Shown piece by piece: positions 59,855 to 64,000 of a stretch of 64,000 bases of DNA. The DNA comes from Marinobacter sp. SS5-14b (GTDB lineage Bacteria > Pseudomonadota > Gammaproteobacteria > Pseudomonadales > Oleiphilaceae). A program made the position numbers and the translations under genes. The notes under the pieces were generated by a model. That model was not told where the DNA came from. It saw only the letters and a list, made by a program, of their open reading frames with translations, and did not search any database. The stretch covers positions 62,001 through 126,000 of the forward strand of contig NZ_JASSVM010000005.1 in assembly GCF_030541005.1 (NCBI RefSeq), read 5' to 3'. The stretch's first letter is position 1. Each line of letters opens with the position of its first letter.

Positions 59855-60613
59855 TCAATGCCCTGATGATTCAGAGGCACCCGGTTCGTTCAAAATTTCT
59901 TCCAGAAGCTGACGCTCTTCTTCCGTAAGCACCCGCATTTCCAGCAGGTCGGGGCGTCGCTCCCGGGTTCGCCTCAACGATTCTTTCAATCGCCAACGCC
60001 GGATCTGTTCATGGTGACCGCCCAAAAGAACTTCCGGCACCGCCTGACCTTCGTAGACCTCGGGCCGGGTGTAGTGCGGACAATCCAGCAAACCATCAGC
60101 AAAGGAATCCTGCTCTGCCGACTGCGCATGACCCAGCGCTCCGGGGATGAGGCGTGTCACCGCATCAATCACAGCCATCGCCGCCAGTTCGCCACCTGAG
60201 AGCACAAAATCACCCAGAGACACTTCCCGGTCGACTTCCGCCGATATCAGGCGTTCATCAACGCCCTCATAACGACCGGCAACGAGAATCAGCTGTTGCT
60301 CGGCGGCCAGAGATTCCACCACCGACTGATCCAGCCTTTCACCCTGAGGAGAAAGATAGACCACACAGGCCTTGCCGGGTGCCGATGCCCGAGCCTGGTG
60401 AATAGCATCCCTGAGAGGCTGAATTTTCATCAGCATTCCCGGGCCACCACCATAGGGCCGGTCATCAACAGTACGATGACGGTCATGCGTAAAGTCCCGG
60501 GGGTTCCAGCTCGTGAACGTCAACAAACCTTCACGAACGGCTCTACCGGTAATTCCGTAATCCGTCACCGCAGAAAACATGTCCGGAAACAGACTGACTG
60601 CGCCAATCCACAC
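59855..60613 (-). CDS. trmD: tRNA (guanine37-N1)-methyltransferase
   Basis: 252 residues; makes m1G37 in tRNAs. SPOUT knot features: [42 protein letters not shown] [11 protein letters not shown]. Start is GTG 60613, three bases after the rimM stop. Confidence 0.97.
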   Translation of the reverse strand: MWIGAVSLFPDMFSAVTDYGITGRAVREGLLTFTSWNPRDFTHDRHRTVDDRPYGGGPGMLMKIQPLRDAIHQARASAPGKACVVYLSPQGERLDQSVVESLAAEQQLILVAGRYEGVDERLISAEVDREVSLGDFVLSGGELAAMAVIDAVTRLIPGALGHAQSAEQDSFADGLLDCPHYTRPEVYEGQAVPEVLLGGHHEQIRRWRLKESLRRTRERRPDLLEMRVLTEEERQLLEEILNEPGASESSGH

Positions 60614-60616
60614 TCG

Positions 60617-61147
60617 TCAGTACTCCGGATCCCAGTCGACCACCATGCGCGTAGCGTTCAGATCCACACTCATCACTACCTGATCAGGCAGATAAGGGAT
60701 AAGACGCTCGCGCTGGTCTATGGAACCCGGCGTTGCGTGCACCACCAATACATCGTTGGCACCCGTTTCCAGCAGATGATGCACCTTACCCAGGTACTCA
60801 TCCTCAATCGTAAACACATCAAGTCCTTCCAGCTGGTACCAGTAGTACTCCCCTGCGGGCAGCTCTGGCAACTTTTCTGTCGGGACCCGGATTTCTGCAC
60901 CGCTGTATGTGCGAGCCAGTTCACGATCATCAAGTCCTTTAAGCCTGACGACGATCCCCTGCCCCTGGCGGCGACCCTCTTCAAGCTTTACCGGGATACG
61001 CTTACCGTCCAGGACCAGTGTCCAGTCACGATAATTGAGTATCCCTTCTCTGGGGTCTGTATCAGAGAAGACTTTAAGCCAACCCTTGACCCCAAACACC
61101 GAGGTGACCCGGCCGATCACAGTTTCCTGCGAAGAATTCTGTGTCAT
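60617..61147 (-). CDS. rimM: ribosome maturation factor RimM
   Basis: 176 residues from ATG 61147; helps 30S head assembly by binding S19. N-terminal GRVTSVFGVKGWLKVFSDTD and PRC-barrel-like C-terminal YYWYQLEGLDVFT ... LIPYLPDQVV are diagnostic. In the rpsP-rimM-trmD-rplS operon. Confidence 0.96.
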   Translation of the reverse strand: MTQNSSQETVIGRVTSVFGVKGWLKVFSDTDPREGILNYRDWTLVLDGKRIPVKLEEGRRQGQGIVVRLKGLDDRELARTYSGAEIRVPTEKLPELPAGEYYWYQLEGLDVFTIEDEYLGKVHHLLETGANDVLVVHATPGSIDQRERLIPYLPDQVVMSVDLNATRMVVDWDPEY

Positions 61148-61176
61148 GCCCGTCAAACCCCGGTATTAAAGTGCAA

Positions 61177-61416
61177 TTACTCAGCAGTCTTGAGCAGCTG
61201 GGCAACGCGATCGCTGGTCTGAGCACCTTGGCCCACCCAGAATTCAACGCGCTCACGGTTTACACGCAGACGCTCTTCCTGGCCACGGGCAACCGGGTTA
61301 AAGAAACCAACACGCTCAATGAAACGGCCGTCACGGGAGTTACGGCTGTCAGTGACTGTCAGATGGTAGAACGGGCGCTTCTTAGAGCCGCCACGAGCCA
61401 AACGGATTGTTACCAT
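61177..61416 (-). CDS. rpsP: 30S ribosomal protein S16
   Basis: 79 residues from ATG 61416 ([25 protein letters not shown]). The longer upstream reading frame has no homology. First gene of the operon, with a candidate promoter about 95-120 bases upstream. Confidence 0.97.
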   Translation of the reverse strand: MVTIRLARGGSKKRPFYHLTVTDSRNSRDGRFIERVGFFNPVARGQEERLRVNRERVEFWVGQGAQTSDRVAQLLKTAE

Positions 61417-61510
61417 TTCGACCAATATCCTGTTCTGTTGTACGAACTTTGTACGATTCCCGCCAGACTGAGAACAGCCGACGAGAAGACCCATACTCGA
61501 AAGGGGCGCT

Positions 61511-61539
61511 ATTCTATGCGAAAAAAGCGCCAATGAAAA
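61511..61539 (-). promoter_or_regulatory. candidate sigma-70 promoter of rpsP operon
   Basis: Minus strand TTTTCA, 17 bases, TAGAAT: four of six and five of six consensus matches at ideal spacing. It would give a leader of about 90 nt. It abuts the ffh terminator. Confidence 0.55.
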
Positions 61540-61540
61540 C

Positions 61541-61561
61541 AGGGAAACGCTCGGTTTCCCT
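61541..61561 (-). terminator. terminator of ffh
   Basis: 8-bp stem AGGGAAAC / GTTTCCCT, 5-nt loop, followed on the minus strand by GTTTTC, 19 bases after the ffh stop. Confidence 0.7.
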
Positions 61562-61580
61562 ATTTTATATGTAAGGCTTT

Positions 61581-62972
61581 TTACATACGGCCGAACGGGG
61601 GCATTCCGCCACCACTACCGCCGCCGGGCGGCATCATACCACCAAGACCGCGCATCATGTTGGCCATTCCGCCTTTCTTGCCAAATTTTTTCATCATTTT
61701 CGACATCTGCTTGTGCTGTTTGAGCAGACGATTCACATCCTGGATCTGGGTACCGGAGCCAGCTGCAATACGGCGTTTACGGGAATTATTGATCACATCC
61801 GGATAGCGGCGCTCTTTCGGTGTCATGGAGCAAATGATGGCTTCCATCTGGCCCACCGACTTGTCATTCACCTGAGCCTGCGCCACCTGCGCCATTTGGC
61901 CCATACCCGGCAGTTTGTCGAGCAGGCCACCGATTCCACCCATGCTCTTCATTTGCTGGAGCTGATCCCGAAAGTCTTCCAGGTCAAAGCCCTTGCCCTT
62001 CTTGATCTTTTTGGTGAGCTTCTCCGCCTTCTGGCGGTCCAGCTTGCGCTCCGCCTCTTCGATCAGGGAAAGCACATCACCCATTCCCAGAATACGGGAG
62101 GCGACCCGATCAGGGTGGAACGGTTCCAGAGCATCGGTCTTTTCACCAATACCCAGGAACTTGATGGGCTTGCCGGTAATATGGCGAACCGAGAGCGCAG
62201 CACCACCACGAGCATCACCATCGGTCTTGGTCAGCACCACACCGGTCAGCGGCAGCGCGTCATTGAACGCCTTGGCGGTATTCGCCGCATCCTGACCGGT
62301 CATGGAATCAACCACGAACAGAGTTTCAACCGGATTCACCGCTTTATGCAGCCGGCCGATCTCGCCCATCATCTGTTCATCTACATGCAGACGGCCAGCG
62401 GTATCCAGGATCACCACATCCATATGCTTGCGGCGCGCCGCTTCAATGGCACCGTTAGCAATATCGACAGGGTCCTGATCCGCGCTGCTGGGGAAAAACT
62501 CCACGCCCACTTCAGTCGCCAGCGTCTCAAGCTGTTTGATCGCAGCCGGGCGGTAGATATCCGCACTCACCACCATCACCGACTTCTTGTGTCGTTCTTT
62601 CAGGAAGCGGGACAGCTTGGCCACAGTGGTGGTTTTACCCGCACCCTGCAGACCGGCCATCATAATCACGGCCGGCGGCCGGGTGGACAGGTTCAGGGTC
62701 TCGTTACCCTCACCCATCACCCGCTCAAGCTCCTGCTGAACAACTTTTACGAATACCTGGCCCGGCGTCAGGCTTCGCTGAACTTCCTGACCGATAGCAC
62801 GCTGCCGTACACCTTCAACAAAGTCTTTGACCACCGGCAACGCCACATCGGCTTCAAGCAGCGCCATGCGCACTTCGCGCAAGGTATCTTTGATGTTGTC
62901 GTCGGTGAGGCGCGCCTGACCAGAGATCTTGCGCAAGCTACCGGATAGCCGGTCCTGGAGATTCTCAAACAT
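61581..62972 (-). CDS. ffh: signal recognition particle protein Ffh
   Basis: 463 residues from ATG 62972 ([13 protein letters not shown]), with GGAAGAG upstream. NG GTPase domain: [34 protein letters not shown]. The M domain is methionine-rich and ends in a Gly/Met/Pro tail ([13 protein letters not shown]). Targets membrane proteins with 4.5S RNA. Confidence 0.97.
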   Translation of the reverse strand: MFENLQDRLSGSLRKISGQARLTDDNIKDTLREVRMALLEADVALPVVKDFVEGVRQRAIGQEVQRSLTPGQVFVKVVQQELERVMGEGNETLNLSTRPPAVIMMAGLQGAGKTTTVAKLSRFLKERHKKSVMVVSADIYRPAAIKQLETLATEVGVEFFPSSADQDPVDIANGAIEAARRKHMDVVILDTAGRLHVDEQMMGEIGRLHKAVNPVETLFVVDSMTGQDAANTAKAFNDALPLTGVVLTKTDGDARGGAALSVRHITGKPIKFLGIGEKTDALEPFHPDRVASRILGMGDVLSLIEEAERKLDRQKAEKLTKKIKKGKGFDLEDFRDQLQQMKSMGGIGGLLDKLPGMGQMAQVAQAQVNDKSVGQMEAIICSMTPKERRYPDVINNSRKRRIAAGSGTQIQDVNRLLKQHKQMSKMMKKFGKKGGMANMMRGLGGMMPPGGGSGGGMPPFGRM

Positions 62973-63057
62973 GTTGCTCTTCCGTACCCCGGAGAAATTG
63001 TTCACACAAATCAAGAAGCCACCGCAGGCCGCTTGATTCCTGTTGCATAATCGCGAC

Positions 63058-63063
63058 ATTATA
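63058..63063 (-). promoter_or_regulatory. -10 element of candidate ffh promoter
   Basis: Perfect TATAAT on the minus strand about 85 bases before the ffh ATG. The -35 is poor (TTGTTC at 19-bp spacing or TTCTGA at 16). Confidence 0.45.
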
Positions 63064-63132
63064 CCCAGACTTGGGAGCCTCAGAACAACTCCGAGCCCGC
63101 TTTAACCATCAGGCCACTATATAAAGGACGTC

Positions 63133-63939
63133 ATGGGAACGCTGATCCTCGCGGTTACCGCACTTTTCCTGTACAGCGTTGGAACTGCCCTGCAGGCACT
63201 GCATTTCAGGGGTAAGGTCGAAACCAGCCTGGCCATTACTACCCTGATCGGCGTGCTTGCACTCACCGGCCACGGCCTGCTGATCGCACAAACCGTTCAC
63301 CTCGACGGCGGCTTTGACCTCAGCTTTTTCAAAAGCTCGGTACTCATTTCCTGGCTGATTGTCTTCCTGTTGCTGGGCCTCAACCTCACCAAACCGGTAG
63401 GCGGCCTGTTCCTGGGTGCCTACCCCATTGCAGCCGCAACCATTGTGATGGCACTGATTACCCACTCGGAATCCCGACTGGTATCAGAGCAAAGCTATGG
63501 AATGCTTTCCCACATTGCACTGTCCGTCACCGCCTACAGCCTGTTTACGCTGGCCGCCATTCAAGCGGTACTGCTGTACCTGCAGAACCGGCAGCTTAAG
63601 AACAACTACAACAGCCTGCTGGTTCGCAACCTGCCGCCACTGCAAACCATGGAGTCCCTGTTGTTTGAAATGGTCTGGGCCGGCGTAGTGTTACTGGTAC
63701 TGGCCATTGTGACCGGCGCAGTGTTTATTGAAGACCTGTTCGCCCAGGATCTTGCCCACAAAACCCTCTTTTCCCTGCTTTCGCTCCTGGTGTTCGCTGG
63801 CTTGCTGATTGGCAGGTACACCAAGGGCTGGCGCGGCCTGACCGCCAGCCGCTGGACGCTCGCGGGATGCGCCCTGTTAATGATCGCCTTTTACGGCAGC
63901 AAATTCGTGCTGGAGTTTCTATTTCACAAAGGCCTCTGA
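63133..63939 (+). CDS. YpjD/CcsA-like cytochrome c assembly family membrane protein
   Basis: 268 residues with about eight hydrophobic helices (starting at about 2-20, 34-52, 68-84, 90-113, 125-150, 183-204, 215-232, 240-258). It matches the YpjD group of the CcsA/ResC superfamily; E. coli ypjD is also divergent from ffh. The tryptophan-rich heme-handling WWD motif is not seen, so a direct heme role is doubtful. Function unknown. Confidence 0.85.
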   Translation: MGTLILAVTALFLYSVGTALQALHFRGKVETSLAITTLIGVLALTGHGLLIAQTVHLDGGFDLSFFKSSVLISWLIVFLLLGLNLTKPVGGLFLGAYPIAAATIVMALITHSESRLVSEQSYGMLSHIALSVTAYSLFTLAAIQAVLLYLQNRQLKNNYNSLLVRNLPPLQTMESLLFEMVWAGVVLLVLAIVTGAVFIEDLFAQDLAHKTLFSLLSLLVFAGLLIGRYTKGWRGLTASRWTLAGCALLMIAFYGSKFVLEFLFHKGL

Positions 63940-64000
63940 CTTAGCGGTCAAGGCCTCTTGACACCCCACACGGTCACACCCTATTTTCGCACCTTGTCAT

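Noticed and set aside
61713..62948. Plus-strand frame of 411 codons opposite ffh
   Set aside because: Antisense to an essential conserved gene; His/Leu-rich translation typical of shadows.

Overview
This 64 kb window is a stretch of bacterial chromosome, moderately GC-rich and densely coding, from a gammaproteobacterium. Gene content and order point to Marinobacter or a close relative. The strongest marker is a 513-residue fatty acyl-CoA reductase of the type used for wax-ester synthesis in marine hydrocarbon-degrading Marinobacter. The Pseudomonas-like gene orders cysM-rlmD-relA-mazG divergent from gacS, and algU-mucA-mucB-mucC-mucD, support this. I see no prophage, insertion sequence, CRISPR array, rRNA or tRNA. 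Most of the window is core genome, with a more accessory signalling and lipid patch in the first 12 kb.

Layout. 1-3.5 kb: acs (cut by the window edge) and the fatty acyl-CoA reductase. 3.8-9.5 kb: an orphan MinD/FleN-like ATPase with a long C-terminal extension, divergent from an HDOD-histidine kinase and its adjacent receiver-PAS-GGDEF-EAL partner. This looks like a phosphorelay feeding cyclic-di-GMP turnover. 9.8-11.5 kb: a methyltransferase and a DUF2156 (LPG synthase C-terminal-like) protein in tandem, function unknown. 11.5-18.4 kb: murI, nudC, plsB, then adk-tsaB-hypothetical-rsmJ. 18.7-28.3 kb: a YbaK-HDOD fusion, ppc, and cysM-rlmD-relA-mazG. 28.5-31.4 kb: gacS/barA.

31.4-37.5 kb: the lepA-lepB-DUF4845-rnc-era-recO-pdxJ operon. 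37.6-40.3 kb: a membrane CHASE-PAS-GGDEF-EAL protein with an altered EAL site. 40.4-44.8 kb: the envelope-stress sigma operon algU-mucABCD. 44.9-49.2 kb: nadB, sdhE-ygfX-ygfZ and a small HDOD protein, followed by a 220-bp hairpin-rich intergenic element. 49.5-59.4 kb: xerD-dsbC-hom-thrC-recJ-prfB (with programmed frameshift)-lysS-ung, all on the minus strand. 59.4-64 kb: rpsP-rimM-trmD-rplS ending in a strong bidirectional terminator, ffh, and the divergent ypjD-like gene.

Themes: translation and ribosome maturation (era, rnc, lepA, rimM, trmD, rlmD, rsmJ, tsaB, prfB, lysS, ffh); stringent and global control (relA, gacS, algU); and heavy cyclic-di-GMP/HDOD signalling (three HDOD proteins and two GGDEF-EAL proteins). 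Many genes use GTG or TTG starts, so I corrected several starts by ribosome binding site and family alignment. No clearly new system is proven here. The best candidates for undescribed biology are the HDOD-kinase/GGDEF-EAL pair with its MinD-like neighbour, the methyltransferase-DUF2156 pair, the YbaK-HDOD fusion, and the structured intergenic element at 49.25-49.47 kb.
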